From: Pisolithus tinctorius
Lineage: Eukaryota; Basidiomycota; Agaricomycetes; Boletales; Pisolithaceae
Direction of reading: 5' to 3'
DNA: 64,000 bases
Assembly: GCA_024663395.1 (NCBI GenBank)
Contig: JANFAH010000003.1
Coordinates: 3,844,001 to 3,908,000 of the forward strand
Of the stretch, positions 1-10,615 are shown in pieces. A program made the position numbers and the translations under genes. The notes beneath the pieces are model-generated. The model was not told the origin of the DNA. It was given only the letters and a program-made list of their open reading frames with translations, and ran no database searches. Within the stretch, counting starts at the first letter, position 1, and each line of letters opens with the position of its first letter.

Positions 1-378
1 CGCCCTCCGGGCAGTCCAGGACACGGTGATTTTTTCTCGTGCTTGTCGGGTCACGTTGTTGAACACTGTTTGTGTCTACTGCGTGGATTGGGGGATCTTG
101 GCACAGACGCTGGGGCCTTATATTGCTTCTGACATGAACAGGGGTCGACGAGGGGGTAAGACGTCACTAGCTGTGTTGCCAAGATGTTATCAATCTGCAG
201 CCCCCATCGATCGGTGTAAGGGGTGTTGGCGTTGGGGGCCTTCAGGGAGAGCAAGTGAACGCCGCCGAAACACGATCAGCGTGCGAGGTCAAGAGAGGCT
301 ACGGGGTTTGGGGATTATTGGTCAGTAGTTATTCTGGATTCTGGTGGATGTCATTCGACGTTTGGTGGCGACGGCATC

Positions 379-840
379 TTGCGTTTGGGGTTGGGGTGGG
401 TGTCTCACTCACTTAAAACGACAGGGGAGAGCTCTGTGACGCTGGCAGCGATGTCTACAACAACTGTGTTCGGCTTCTTTGCATTATCTGGCGGCCAGCG
501 AGTGCAGTCATCAAGACCTGGGGCGACGTCGAAGACATACCATTGTTTGTACGACACTACGGTGCAATGTACATCCGGCGCGATCTTTCCTGCGCAGCTT
601 CGGGTGTACAGTCCATTCAACGATACAGTCCACGTCGACGATACTGTCACCTTCGTGGTGGCGAGAACATACATCCCAAAGTGGCACTTCCTGATTGTCC
701 ATGCGCATTTGTCTTTGGTCTTGGGATCATAAGCTTTTCTCTCATGGGCAGTTGTACACTGCACTGTCACATATCCGCCATCGCGAACATGCTCGAGTGC
801 TTCTTCCCCCTGGAGCCAACGTAACCTACAATGTCACCTT
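379..840 (+). pseudogene. Unrecognised protein fragment, probably decayed
   Basis: An open stretch of about 118 codons encodes a segment with the alternating hydrophobic pattern of a beta-rich fungal protein; a readable piece is DDTVTFVVARTYIP. The frame closes at 732. A second frame carries protein-like text just after it, up to about 840 (PPGANVTYNVTF), which suggests either a small intron or a frameshift. No start context, signal peptide or named domain is evident. The antisense strand is also open over 405-770, so strand choice is uncertain. I do not recognise the family. Confidence 0.2.
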
Positions 841-899
841 CCCAGAAATCCTACTTTAACTAGGTAGCATACTAAAGTCGCAGGCGGTCGTGTATCCTT

Positions 900-1340
900 A
901 GCGTTCAGCGTCGTTTATTTGCGATTGAACACTGAGTACTACTACATTTCAAACTCCACCGCCGGAGCGAAGCGAGGCGCCTCTTGTAGTGTTTGACCCA
1001 TAATACGTTGACGAAGTAAGCATGAAGAAGAAGAAAAAAGTAAATAATATTTGTTCTCCGACAGCCACGATTTTCGTGGATTTCATTGCATGTAGTGTAT
1101 TGAGTCCCTCGATCGTCATATTTAACCAAAGCCTCTAGCGTTGAAAGTTTAAGAGCTTGGGAAAACTGAATTGTGAGAGTAGTCTGGACCCGCTGAGAGA
1201 GAATAAGAAGCTGCGTACATTTTACGCCCTACATGTTCCGTGACACGGCAGCCAGCTCAGAAGTGACTGGTGGGACAAACCCTACCGACAAAGAAACCTG
1301 ACAATTGGTTCGCAAAGGGCACGGACACAGAAATGGCAGA
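900..1340. other. No supported gene
   Basis: Only short overlapping reading frames without recognisable protein text are visible here. The stretch separates a protein fragment on the left from the C-terminal end of a minus-strand transporter on the right. It may include the 3' flank of that transporter. Confidence 0.4.
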
Positions 1341-1344
1341 GAAA

Positions 1345-2215
1345 CTACTTACTTTGTATAGCCAAAGACATGATAAATAAAACCAAGGATTTTCGCAGTA
1401 CCAGCACTGGCCACCATGGCGCTGTACAGGCTAAATAGAGTACAGTAATGTAGTCCGTTCCTACTCGGTCAACTAGCCAACCAGCGATGGGCGACGCTGC
1501 AAGAAGTCAGAAGGTGTGTAGCCAGATGAGATTTAACTGACAGATCAGAGCTGGTATGAAAGCAGCGAGGTAACGGCAAGGTAGGCTCTTCCATGCTATT
1601 CACAACACCGCTGAGAAGATGAGTCATAAAACTGGGAAGTGTAGGTGGTATTTACCCAAAAACCGATGGCATGAACAGGGCAGTGAGAACACGAGGCGAT
1701 CGCAACAAATTGGTAATAACAGAAAGCAGAGAAGTTTCTGCACAAGGGCGGCTTCGGAATCTTGTAGCATCCCAGCCAACGACTGACGACGTGAGATTCA
1801 GGCATGATGATGATGAGTCCAAGTTCCAAAACATTTGTTTGGTCAGATATCGCTGTCGTCACCATCAGGACAAAGTCTGATGGAATGGAAGTCAGTGGAC
1901 GTTGTACGTCTGTTACCAAACAGGCCGCCGACGCCGACCCAGTTGGTGGGTGATACGCAACCCATGGGTCGATGCCCCATGCGATAGCTTCATGCCTTTC
2001 GATCACGAGAAGACGGGCAAGGAAATCCAATGCCGCACATATTGATCCGAAAATGAACGGTCCGTGGAAGCCAAAACGAGAATAAAATGCAGCTCCCACG
2101 GGTTCGCGGGAACCTACTGCCAAACATTCCGTCCGGACATCCACAGAACCGCCGGTCCGGAATGGGAGAGCGTTGCAAAGGTTCTCACAGACCAGGACTT
2201 GCTTACGCGTCCTGG
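1345..2215 (-). pseudogene. Major facilitator superfamily transporter, partial or broken
   Basis: The minus strand encodes several blocks typical of fungal 12-helix MFS exporters, in the right order but in different frames. Near 2100-1960 there is SRFGFHGPFIFG followed by a hydrophobic helix and RLLVIERHEAIAWGIDP, the usual end of helix 6. Near 1730-1655 a second frame gives LLSVITNLLRSPRVLTALF, the usual start of helix 7. Near 1490-1400 a third frame gives SPIAGWLVDRVGTDYI and another helix. The role would be proton-coupled export of a small molecule at the plasma or vacuolar membrane. The first half (helices 1-4) is not convincing upstream of 2215. Some frame changes could be introns, but stops in between make an intact gene unlikely. 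The family is fairly sure; the substrate is unknown. Confidence 0.6.
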
Positions 2216-2659
2216 AATACGAAACTTAGGAGCACCTCTGAGTTTGGAGTGGTACAGGAGAAGGACTAAATTTCACCAATCGACAGTAATCGTCATCGAC
2301 TAGGGAAATGCTATTATGTAAGCCTAATCTCTAAAGCGCGCAGGGCAGACGAACCTGGAAGAAGAGAACGACAACGATGCACGACATCAGAGCCTTGCTC
2401 GAGTATGAAAGCCATGGTCAGCGGGGTTGCTGCAGCGATACAAAAGAGGATGTACTTGAACCGTAGTTGATCATTATCTTGAAAACGATTTGTGATTTTG
2501 CACGGATGAACGATCGCGATTCCGAAACCGACGCCTTTGTGTTCGAGCGAAGACGTGATCATATCAGCGCTGAATCGGAGCATGTAAACGTGTTGGCGAC
2601 ACGACACAAATCGGGTCTGTGGTCACATGGCCGAATGCTGGATGTGAAGATGTGAAATG

Positions 2660-3150
2660 TGAAGAGTGGGAGCCCCCATTTCAAACCACTTTCATGAGAA
2701 GGGAATTCACGCTCCTCGTGTATCGCTAGTCGAAGCTGGCACTAGGTAGGAGGCTCTTTTCACTTCTGTCATTGACGATGCCACAGAGAATTCCACGGAG
2801 TCTGCCATGCCGCCTACTCTCGCTAGAATACTCGGGTGGGGACAAGAAATCCATTTTTATGGCCATAGTCCGCGAGATGATTATCCTGCGAGAGCCAGCA
2901 GTGGCCCCAGTGAATCCACTGAAGTGAGGTCATGGGAACAGGGAGACTGGGTTTGGTGGCTCAAACGGCAAGGGAACGAAATTTGCACGCAGGGTGAGTC
3001 AAGCAATGCCAGAAGAAACGGAGGATTATCGTGCAGTGGTGGAATATCATATCACAAAGAATGGTGTATTATCATACAGCAGTGGAATACGACATACTTT
3101 AAAACCGATACCAAGCACGAGTGTTGGAAGAGCAACGTTTCAGTAAGAAA
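2660..3150. other. No supported gene; long spurious frame
   Basis: A 190-codon plus-strand frame (2807-3379) lies here, but its composition is irregular, it has no recognisable motif, and it overlaps better protein-like text on the minus strand from 3155 onward. I treat it as non-coding. Confidence 0.4.
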
Positions 3151-3154
3151 TACT

Positions 3155-4145
3155 TCAAACAGGAAACGTGTTGGCGCGTACCCTTCCCCGGCCAGACATC
3201 TCATTCTTGCACGTTTGAGGGCGCCCTGTATAGCTGCAGATGTCAGGACGGATAATCTCCATCTTATACAAATTCAACTTGTCCTTGATCCTCTGCGCCA
3301 GTGTCGGAGTGAGATGACTCCACATCGCAGGTTCACTTCGTCGATCGTAGACTGCCGAAGAGAAAGTATCGTACACTGACAAGTTGTTCGCAAAGACGAG
3401 TCGTTACTGGAACTAGAAAGAATAACTGGCGAGGACGAGTTACCTCCAGCAGCAGCAATCCCACTATTGCCACCGCCGTGCTGCGACGTCGATGAGTGCG
3501 AATGGTGTCGATGTAGTCCGTCTATCTGCTCTGGATCGGGAGAGGGTATACGTGCCAAGGGACCGAGTTGCGGCGTCGACCCTGGATGAGAGCTGTACGA
3601 GCTGGACCGGATACCGTTGAACGCTGGGTTCGAGACCTGGTCCTGGATATAGGCTTCTTGGTCGTAGTTGTTGGCACCTGGACGTAGCACATTAGGGGGC
3701 AAGGAGTCAGAATGTCATAGATAAGCTGAAGGGCATGGTGGATGAGAGGGAGATGTTATCGGTTGACGCGTTGAGACGCGCGCTGAACAGAGAGGCTGCG
3801 CGGGATCGTTTTTCGGGGGTGCACCCGCTACTTCGCTGCCGTTGGCGATGGTGCTCAATGCGTCAGTGGTATCGGTGGATGTACTGGGATCGAGGGACCG
3901 CCATTTTTGGCAGGAGCAGCGCCGAGAGAGATGCCTTCAAGCATGGTTGCAAGATCTGAGTCATCGCTGGAGATGCGGTTATCAGTAGGATGAGGGTGGG
4001 GTTGAGAATGGGCGTGGGATTGTTTGTGTGATTGTGATTGTGGGTTGGAAGTTGAGGAGGCGTGTGGGATTGTCGAGCCCTGTGAGTGCGGTGATGGACG
4101 AGACGGTCGGGCCTGGGAGTGGGAGGACGAGGCCGAGGAGGACAC
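3155..4145 (-). pseudogene. Ser/His-rich low-complexity protein, interrupted
   Basis: Three minus-strand pieces read as one protein with frame changes. A Ser/His/Gln-rich leader at 4145-3890 (repeats such as SHKQSHAHSQPHPHP) ends in an acidic segment SSDDSDLATMLEGISLGAA. A second frame continues it with DPSTSTDTTDALSTIANGSE near 3890-3800. A piece at 3702-3380 has HRHHSHSSTSQHGGG and Ser runs. A last piece at 3380-3190 (MWSHLTPTLAQRIKDKLNL) looks like a folded helical segment. The pattern suggests a regulatory or scaffold protein with disordered linkers. I do not recognise the family. Some breaks could be introns; others look like single extra bases, as elsewhere in the window. Confidence 0.35.
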
Positions 4146-4157
4146 GGACGAGAGCGA

Positions 4158-4575
4158 TGTGAGCCAACGGTTTCAATGAGTAGGGTGAAACGGACAACAG
4201 CCGCTGGTCAACTGTTTCAACAAGCAGTGAAACCACGAAGACCTACTACATGATACGGGCGACAGATGTCTGCCAAACGGTCTCATGAGCAGGGCGAGCG
4301 GGTCGGGGTGGGTGAGTACCTGCTCAGTGAAACATGGCAACAGACGTTGGCCAATTGTTTCAACAAGTAAAGAAACCCACGAAAAGCTACTACATGATAT
4401 GGGTGACAGATGTCAGCCAACAGTTTCATGAGCAGGTCGAGGAGGTTTGGGTGCATAAGCACCAGCTCACAGAAACGCGCAACAGATGTTGGCCAACTGT
4501 TTCAATGAGCTGAGAAATCGTGAACACTTACTCCGTGATATGGGCGACAGATGTCGGCCAGCGGTTTCAACGATC
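4158..4575. repeat. Tandem repeat, about three units of 141-144 bp
   Basis: The sequence ACATGATAYGGGYGACAGATGTC recurs with its TGATA at 4251, 4395 and, as CCGTGATATGGG, at 4536, giving spacings of 144 and 141 bp. Between these marks lies a second block of the form GGCCAAYTGTTTCAACAAG...GAAAC. Each unit therefore has two related half-units containing GCCAAC-GTTTCA. The array starts right beside the Ser/His-rich reading frame and ends before the Chs5-like fragment. It has no convincing open frame. A minisatellite-type array or repeated regulatory block is the plain reading. Confidence 0.75.
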
Positions 4576-4589
4576 CTGCAGAGTTAGTA

Positions 4590-4990
4590 TTAGAAGCTGC
4601 CGAGATTTGAACACGCATGACGTACTGTGGTCGGTTAGCTTGTATGGACTTATTTTCTCATCAACATCGATATCAATATTTTCTTGTTGCGCTGCAAAAA
4701 AAAACGTTTGTGACGGATGTGGCAAGAACGCTCAGATTTTAAGCAGATTCGAGGGAGATCCTGCTGAGGTTCGTGTCCGCCTCGGATTTGATTCGGATGG
4801 TCTCAATCTTACCAGATTCTTCCGTGGTCCGACGCAGGTTCGACACGGATCCGTCTCGTGTAGAATTCAGAGGTCGAGGAAATCGAACACCCTATGCGGC
4901 GTGTACTCTGGAGCCTGAGATCGTCAACTCGCGGTACGAAACAAGTTTCATTTCCTTCGGGAATGCTCATATCAGATTTGCTCTATTACA
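4590..4990. other. No supported gene
   Basis: Short plus-strand frames are open here, but the text has no recognisable protein pattern until about 4995, where the Chs5-like homology begins. The missing first 15-20 residues of that protein might lie here in a small exon, but I could not place them. Confidence 0.35.
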
Positions 4991-4994
4991 GATA

Positions 4995-5440
4995 TTTATA
5001 GGTGGACGGGCTCATCTAATTGAGTTTCCATCTGTTCTGCTACCCCCAGGAACGACCACCGGGACCATCGTCAACATCGCCGTACACCAGAACCTCTCCA
5101 AAGAACGCAAACGCGATCAACATTTTTGGCAACTACAACACGTCATTTTGGAGACATTCGGATGTGTCTCGCCAGAGCCTCCCCGCCTCGAGGTACACTA
5201 TACTAAACATATACCATTTCCTCTCCGTGCCCTTCAATTGACCTACCTCACCGTATTATTTATTGCCTAGGTTCGCAATGTCACGCAGACATCCGTTACG
5301 CTAGAGTGGCCTCTTATCAAACTTGCAACCGCTAAACTACGGTCGTTGGATATATACAAAACTTCGCAGCGTGTCGCCGCAATTCCGAGTCCGGTCACCA
5401 ACACATCGACAAAGCTGTCCAGCCTTTCCCTCGAGAACAG
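4995..5440 (+). pseudogene. CHS5: Chs5/Cfr1-type protein, N-terminal fragment
   Basis: Chs5-family proteins form the exomer coat that carries chitin synthase from the trans-Golgi network to the plasma membrane; they start with a short beta-strand segment, a fibronectin type III domain and then a BRCT domain. The first exon here (to 5192) gives HLIEFPSVLLPPGTTTGTIVNI and a helix ending ETFGCVSPEPPRLE. A clean 78-bp intron (5193-5270, GTACAC...CCTAG) follows. The second exon resumes with VRNVTQTSVTLEWPLIKLA and IPSPVTNTSTKLSSLSLEN, both strong FN3 strands of this family. Homology stops near 5440 in mid-domain: the rest of FN3 and all of BRCT are missing. Family assignment is strong; it is a truncated copy. 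Confidence 0.75.
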
Positions 5441-5860
5441 GCACGTGCCTCAACTCTCTTCAACATCATCTACCTCAGTTCCACTCAGACGTAGGGAACG
5501 ATTGTCTGCCATTGAGTCTTTGGTCTGCCTATGGGAGACTAACTCAGACGTGGCTCCGACGCATCCCGTAGCACGCCTCGGCCCACTTCTCCCCCTTCGT
5601 ACACGTCTCCGAGTCCCTATTCATCGAGGAACCTTACTGGAAGGCAGACGCCAGGTGACCAGCCCCGCTATTTCGGTGGAGTATCGTTCGCCTTCAAGTC
5701 TATCCGGTTATGATGTTGGTTCGCCTTTGTCTTCAAGCCATACCCTTCCTTCTCCAACACCCACACAATCCCGTAATGTCGCCTCGCCCGCATTCGTTGC
5801 TTCTGACCCAAATCCCATCATTTCGCGTACGCATGCCGTTTTCGTGCGATTTTAAATTCA
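5441..5860 (+). other. Ser/Pro-rich open frame of unknown origin fused to the Chs5-like fragment
   Basis: The frame of the Chs5-like fragment stays open to 5855 but the protein character changes completely to Arg, Ser and Pro-rich text (for example SSLSGYDVGSPLSS). The other plus frames are also locally open and give similar low-complexity text. A stretch at 5494-5540 reads RRRERLSAIESLVCLW and resembles a piece at about 23221. I do not recognise a domain. Confidence 0.25.
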
Positions 5861-5914
5861 CCTTCCTGCGAAGCAAGGTTTCTGGATATTACCGGTAACG
5901 CCCGTGGTATACCG

Positions 5915-7301
5915 GTATTTGCCGTGCCCTCGCAGCCCCGGCGGTCCAAGCGTTCGATATCGCAGGTCAATATCACCACTCTGTTAACTCTCAGTTTCCG
6001 CCCAACACTTGGTAGCAGCCTGACAATCACCCAGTCCGTGCCCTCTTCTGGAGGGCAGGTGGGGACGACGGCGTCACCTACGCTTCGGTAGGGTCTCCCG
6101 GTAAGTGGCCTTGCTCACGCCCACGTTCCACTAACACGCCCACCACCAGAATGGTCCAAAGGGTTCTCCGATCCTGGATCCATGCAAAACATGCCCCAGG
6201 CTTGACTTGATGCCCTCAATAAAGCCATCGCGGCTGGCAAGATTCCCGATGTTCCCGTCACCACCGCCCCCCCTGGTTCCAATCCGAAATACCCTGACGG
6301 CTATGATCCACTGAGTCCTGACGTATGCTCTGCCACCTACCGGTGCAGGATTCCGGGAGATATATGGGATGGTCCCGATAGTTACCTTAGCCTCAACTTT
6401 GATGATGGTCCGCTGCCGGGGAGTGGTCATCGCGGACTGTGACTTCTTCTTTCGCCTTTTATTCATAACTCTACAGCCATCCCCCACGCTGTACAAATTC
6501 CTCAAGGAGAAAGATCAACACGCAACACACTTCTACATCGGCATCAACATTCTTCAGTATCCCGACTGCTTCGAGATGGCGTGGGACAACGAGGACGATA
6601 TTGCCGTTCATACGTGGACTCATCCTTACATGACCACGAAGACGAATGAAGAGGTCCTCGTGGAACTTGGATAGACGATGCAGCTCATCCATACCTCGAC
6701 GGCAGCATGAGTGCCTAAACACTGGAGGCCGCCCTACGGCGATTCTGATATGCGTGTCCGTGCGATCGCCAACGAAGTATTGGGTCTCACTGCCGTGATT
6801 TGGAACAAGGAGTAAGCCGTCGTACTCCTTTTTGACCTACCTTACTGCGAATCTCTCCATCCCTTATTACCAATGATTGGAGTCTCTCGGATCCGGTTCC
6901 TATCACAAGTATGGACAATATCGCTACCCAAATGCATACGTGGTTGACCGGTAAATTTCCCACCGCCATCAATCATTCCATAAAGCTCAGACAACAGCAT
7001 CGTCCCAGGTCCCAAGAAACCCGGTCTCATCATCCTCGAGCACGAGATCTCTAACCAATCAGTGCAGGCCTTCATAGATGCTTGGGATCTGGTAGTCAGC
7101 AACGGGTGGAAGACGACGTCCGTCGCACAGATGGGAGGTGCTAGCACGTACCAGAACTCCTGGAATGTGACTTCTCCGGTCACCCAGGCTGGGGTCGCCA
7201 ACCTTTCGGTCCACCCACCGCCAGCGCAAGCGGTTGCATCCACTACGTCAGAGGTCATGCTGGTTGCCCTGCTCACTCGCTCAACCCCTATTCTATTGTA
7301 G
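5915..7301 (+). pseudogene. Secreted chitin deacetylase (CE4 / NodB homology), with stop codons
   Basis: The enzyme removes acetyl groups from chitin in the cell wall. All five CE4 motifs are readable: LNFDDGP (metal-binding Asp pair) near 6400, HTWTHPYMTT (metal-binding His pair) near 6610, RPPYGDSD near 6735, a late NDWSLSDP near 6870, and LIILEHE near 7030. The N-terminal block DGVTYASVGSP and C-terminal tail (stop at 7301) also fit. Introns are visible at about 6100-6153 (GTAAGT...CCAG) and 6952-7009 (GTAAAT...CCCAG). The coding frame is broken by TAG after PPNTW, TGA after NMPQA, TAG after EEVLVELG and TGA after STAA. One acceptor, before ACCAATGATTGG, lacks AG, and the intron near 6432 does not restore frame. 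All four stops are one transition from a sense codon. I call it a pseudogene with high confidence in the family. Confidence 0.85.
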
Positions 7302-7863
7302 GTCTAAAGTCAAGGTCATGTCGTTGCCGTCTGCCACCGCTAAATCCAGTCGACCTAATAGCATAGGCAGCTTCTGTATAATTCACAAAATAGAAGACGA
7401 TTAATGTGTGCGCTCGTCTGAGTGAGAGAATGCAAACAGCTCCGACAATTCGCAAGCAAGGTTTAGGCCACCGGCAGGCGGCATTTCCCGAGTCATTTTG
7501 GACAGGCCCACTGAGTGACTTGAAAACGATGTGATAAACGGCTTGGACGTTTTCACGGGCGCCAGTGCTGACTCAGCCTGTCAGACATCATTTCCCAACA
7601 TGCCAGAACAGGGTGGGGAGCACTGATTGATTTCTGTGAAGGGGAAAAATAAGCGGTACATACTGAGTTTGGTGTTTCTGGCATTACCCATACCCAATCT
7701 CGCGCTGCTTCCATTCACGAGTCCATGTACTCGAACCGTGTCTCGTGCATTCGTCGTGCCGCACGTAAAACTACATACATATCTCCTTGAGGTTTTCACA
7801 GGTTTTCACTCGGATTTCCCCCGCATCGGTTTCAATCAGCCAGGACTTACCTAATACCAGACA
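7302..7863. other. No supported gene
   Basis: This is the 3' flank of the chitin deacetylase pseudogene followed by sequence with only short, featureless frames on either strand. Nothing recognisable was found. Confidence 0.4.
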
Positions 7864-8589
7864 ATGAAAGCGAAAACGCCATCGTCGATTGAAAACGTGC
7901 CGTTGACGAGTGCGGTTAGGCCCGATAATCTACGACAAAGGCATATCCACACCGTCGCGAAAATGGAAAGTGTGTCTTCCAATACTACTGTAGGCGACGT
8001 TTACCTTGGCATGGATTTTCTGCACATGAGCAAGATACTGACCTTGAAGCTTGACCAGTTCAGTCTACGACGTCTTGAGCAATTCCCCTATCTGGAGGCT
8101 GCTTGCTTGCAGGTTTTGGTTATGGTAGAGGATGAGTTGCACAGGGTCGATGCCATACAGCAGGCTGCTTGGAATGGTTTTCCGAGGAGGGACCTTATTG
8201 CGAACTCGGGACAGATCCAAGGTGTGGGGCAGTGTGAGGGGGCCATACAGAGTGATGGTGATGAACAGAGCGAGGAAGTTGAGAAGAGTTCATACGGTTC
8301 GCCCAACAAGGAGTCCTGTGTTTTTGTCAACACAGGTAAGCAAAATACCACCTTTTGCTATGTTTTCTGAGTATATTCAGAAGATGCCTATTTCCAAAGT
8401 ATTGGAGTGTCCCACCCCACTGCTGTAGCGGGTAGTTTCTTGATTCTTTGCTTGAATCTCCTTTGTGGAATATCCCAAATGCAAAGCAGGTTTGTCTCTG
8501 GCAGCCTGAGCTTTATGATGTCCCACGTCATCAACGACATACAAGCTTTTGCAGATAGAAGATCCTTGCTGAAATTCCTGAGAGTTTAG
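7864..8589 (+). CDS. Hypothetical two-exon protein, about 226 aa
   Basis: Exon 1 runs 7864-8335 and ends at a good donor (GTAAGC). A 45-bp intron ends at ATATTCAG, and exon 2 (8381-8589) continues in frame to a stop. Joined, it gives about 226 residues: a helical N-terminal half (LEQFPYLEAACLQVLVMVEDELHRVDAI is split by no stop), an acidic Gln/Glu-rich middle, and a hydrophobic segment near residue 175 (SFLILCLNLLCGI) that could be one membrane helix. Base composition drifts from host-like to CpG-poor across the gene, so it may lie at the edge of the mobile-element island that follows. I do not recognise the family. The agreement of splice sites and frame is the main support. Confidence 0.4.
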
Positions 8590-9190
8590 TCTTTTCCTCC
8601 TTTTTTGTTTTTCTGCAAAGTTGTCTTAAGGACAAAAAGTAGTTGACAGCATGGTGTGTGCATGAATGGTAAATATATGACTGATGCGAGGCTTACAGGT
8701 ACATATTATGCCTTTGTTTGCTTTGCCCCTCCTGACCTGCTCCTGTCATCTCACTAGGTGGGCCATTTTCATATAGGTACCTTTTCCTTACCCTCCTGAC
8801 CTGTCTCTTGTCCATCTCGCTAGCTAAGTTATTTTTGATCACCTGGCCCATCTGCCATTTTTCTCATTCATCTCGCATCCTTACACATTTGGCTTTGTTT
8901 TTTGTCATGATTCCTCTGTATGATATTACTTTTGTGCCTTTCTCTCTGCAATTCATCCAGGCTGCAGATGCTACACACTGCAGCCTTTCTTCACTATCTG
9001 AATCCCTTTCGTACCTCAAAGCATCCTGGCCACATCAGCAAAACAATGATTTTCCCACAGTGTGACAGCTGCCACAGCATCACATGGTAGCACAGAGTGA
9101 ACTTAGACATGAAATGCAGCTCTACATAACACTTAAACTGCTACACTAATGTATGAAACTGATTGCTTAGCTTGAGTAGATTCTAACAAT
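8590..9190. other. CpG-poor flank of a mobile-element island; no gene
   Basis: T-rich sequence with repeated CTCCTGACCTG phrases (about 8728 and 8791) and no protein-like text. It precedes the Helitron helicase remnant and probably belongs to the same island. Confidence 0.45.
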
Positions 9191-9199
9191 ACCATTTTT

Positions 9200-9870
9200 G
9201 TGCCCCAAAATGTGGTATTTAAATTTTTTTGCTCACTGTACAGAGGGGGACCTTTCTGTGACACTGTGGTGGGCTGTGTGGCTGTACAAGTGCCACAGTG
9301 TCACAGAAAACATGTTGCAAGACATCCCCTGTTACCTTGAAGAACATGGGCCAAACACAGATGAATTGGTGAATTACATTTTCCCTGCAGATCTTATGGC
9401 TCAACCTGATGTGTGCATGAGATGTGCCATACTATGACCTACCAATCATCAAGTTGATGACACCTACAACACCATCATGCTCAGCTGCCTTCAAATGTCT
9501 TCCATATCCTACCTTGCCCCTGACTCACTGAAAGAGGCTAACAATGCTGGGTTGGTGTCTCCTCAAGGTACTATGTTGGATTACATTGCCTCACATCCAC
9601 CTCCTGGACTCCTACCACACTCTTTAGCTGTATGCATTGGTGGTCTTTATTGTCTCATGCAGAACTTTTCAATCAATCAGGGACTAGTGAAAAACTGTCA
9701 CATCATTATCACTGCCTCTGGATGTTAGCTGATTACTGTATGCATCATTCATGCTCAGAGAAAACATTGATCATGACCCTTTGACTGTGGATCTCTCACA
9801 GGACAATCCTGTACAGCTGGCTGCATTACTGAAAAAGTTCCTATGAGAGTTGCCAGAACTGTTGATGACA
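9200..9870 (+). pseudogene. Helitron helicase, C-terminal remnant
   Basis: Fungal Helitrons encode a large Rep-helicase protein whose last part is a Pif1-like SF1 helicase. The text here follows that C-terminal pattern: VTENMLQDIPCYLEEHGPNT, then FPADLMAQPDVCMRCAIL, a TGA, PTNHQVDD, then YLAPDSLKEANNAGLVSP, LPHSLAVCIGG and NFSINQGLVKNCHIIITASG. At least one stop interrupts at 9435 and another follows at 9726, with decayed text continuing to about 9870. The Rep domain and helicase motifs I-III are not present upstream in readable form. No Helitron hairpin or CTRR end could be placed. It is a remnant and not an active element. Confidence 0.7.
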
Positions 9871-10615
9871 TTCAAACTGTAAGTAAGGGACAAGATTTAA
9901 TTGAAAAAAAATAGTAAACAGATTTAAATAAGAACAATACCTACCAGTGAGTTTGATGATTCTCTGAGTCCCATTGCTTTCAAGGCTTTGCCTGCCTCTC
10001 AACCTACTTGCCCATGATCTCCTGGCTCAAGCATCCTGGTGTATGGATGCCTGTACTTGATGCCTATTGTAATTGTAGTACTGAATTTATTTTCATGCAT
10101 TATAACTGAAAGAGAGCATGAATGCCTGTATTGAGTTGAGGCAACATATATTGATGCTTGTGGTTACATTGTTCTAAGATATTGAATCAGTCCCTTTGAG
10201 AGGCACAAAGGAGTCTTTGAACACAGGTCATTCAATGCACACAGTATGTAGTATTAAGTAGTGGACTACTGTATAGTTGTAGATCTTGTGACTGCCATTG
10301 CTTTCAAGTGCATTGCCACTTCAAGCCAAGCTGATCAGACTACCATCTGAGTGTCATCTGAGTATCTGGCAAAATGAGTGGCCAATTTTGAAATGGGGGT
10401 GCATGGATATAGTGGCCTGTGGGTGGTGATGGAACTAATTTTGCAGTGTTTGTAATTACAATTGTGGCTCCCCCTCATCCTCATCCTGCTGCTCCTGCCA
10501 GTGGTTGTCCCATGCATGGTCTGAGCCTCCCTATACCAAGTGCACATGCTTCCCCTACAGCTCTTCTTTAAATACAGCTTAGTACCAATTTAAGTGCCTT
10601 GAGGTCAAAACCTAT
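9871..10615. other. Mobile-element island, no readable gene
   Basis: CpG-poor sequence between the Helitron remnant and the zinc-finger frame. Short frames on both strands show no recognisable text. Confidence 0.4.

Noticed and set aside
2807..3379. 190-codon plus-strand frame
   Set aside because: No recognisable motif, irregular composition, and better protein-like text lies on the opposite strand from 3155 to 3702.
4100..4600. CRISPR-like array from the regularly spaced repeats
   Set aside because: Units are adjacent, 141-144 bp and diverged, without short identical repeats and unique spacers, and the genome is a eukaryote's.
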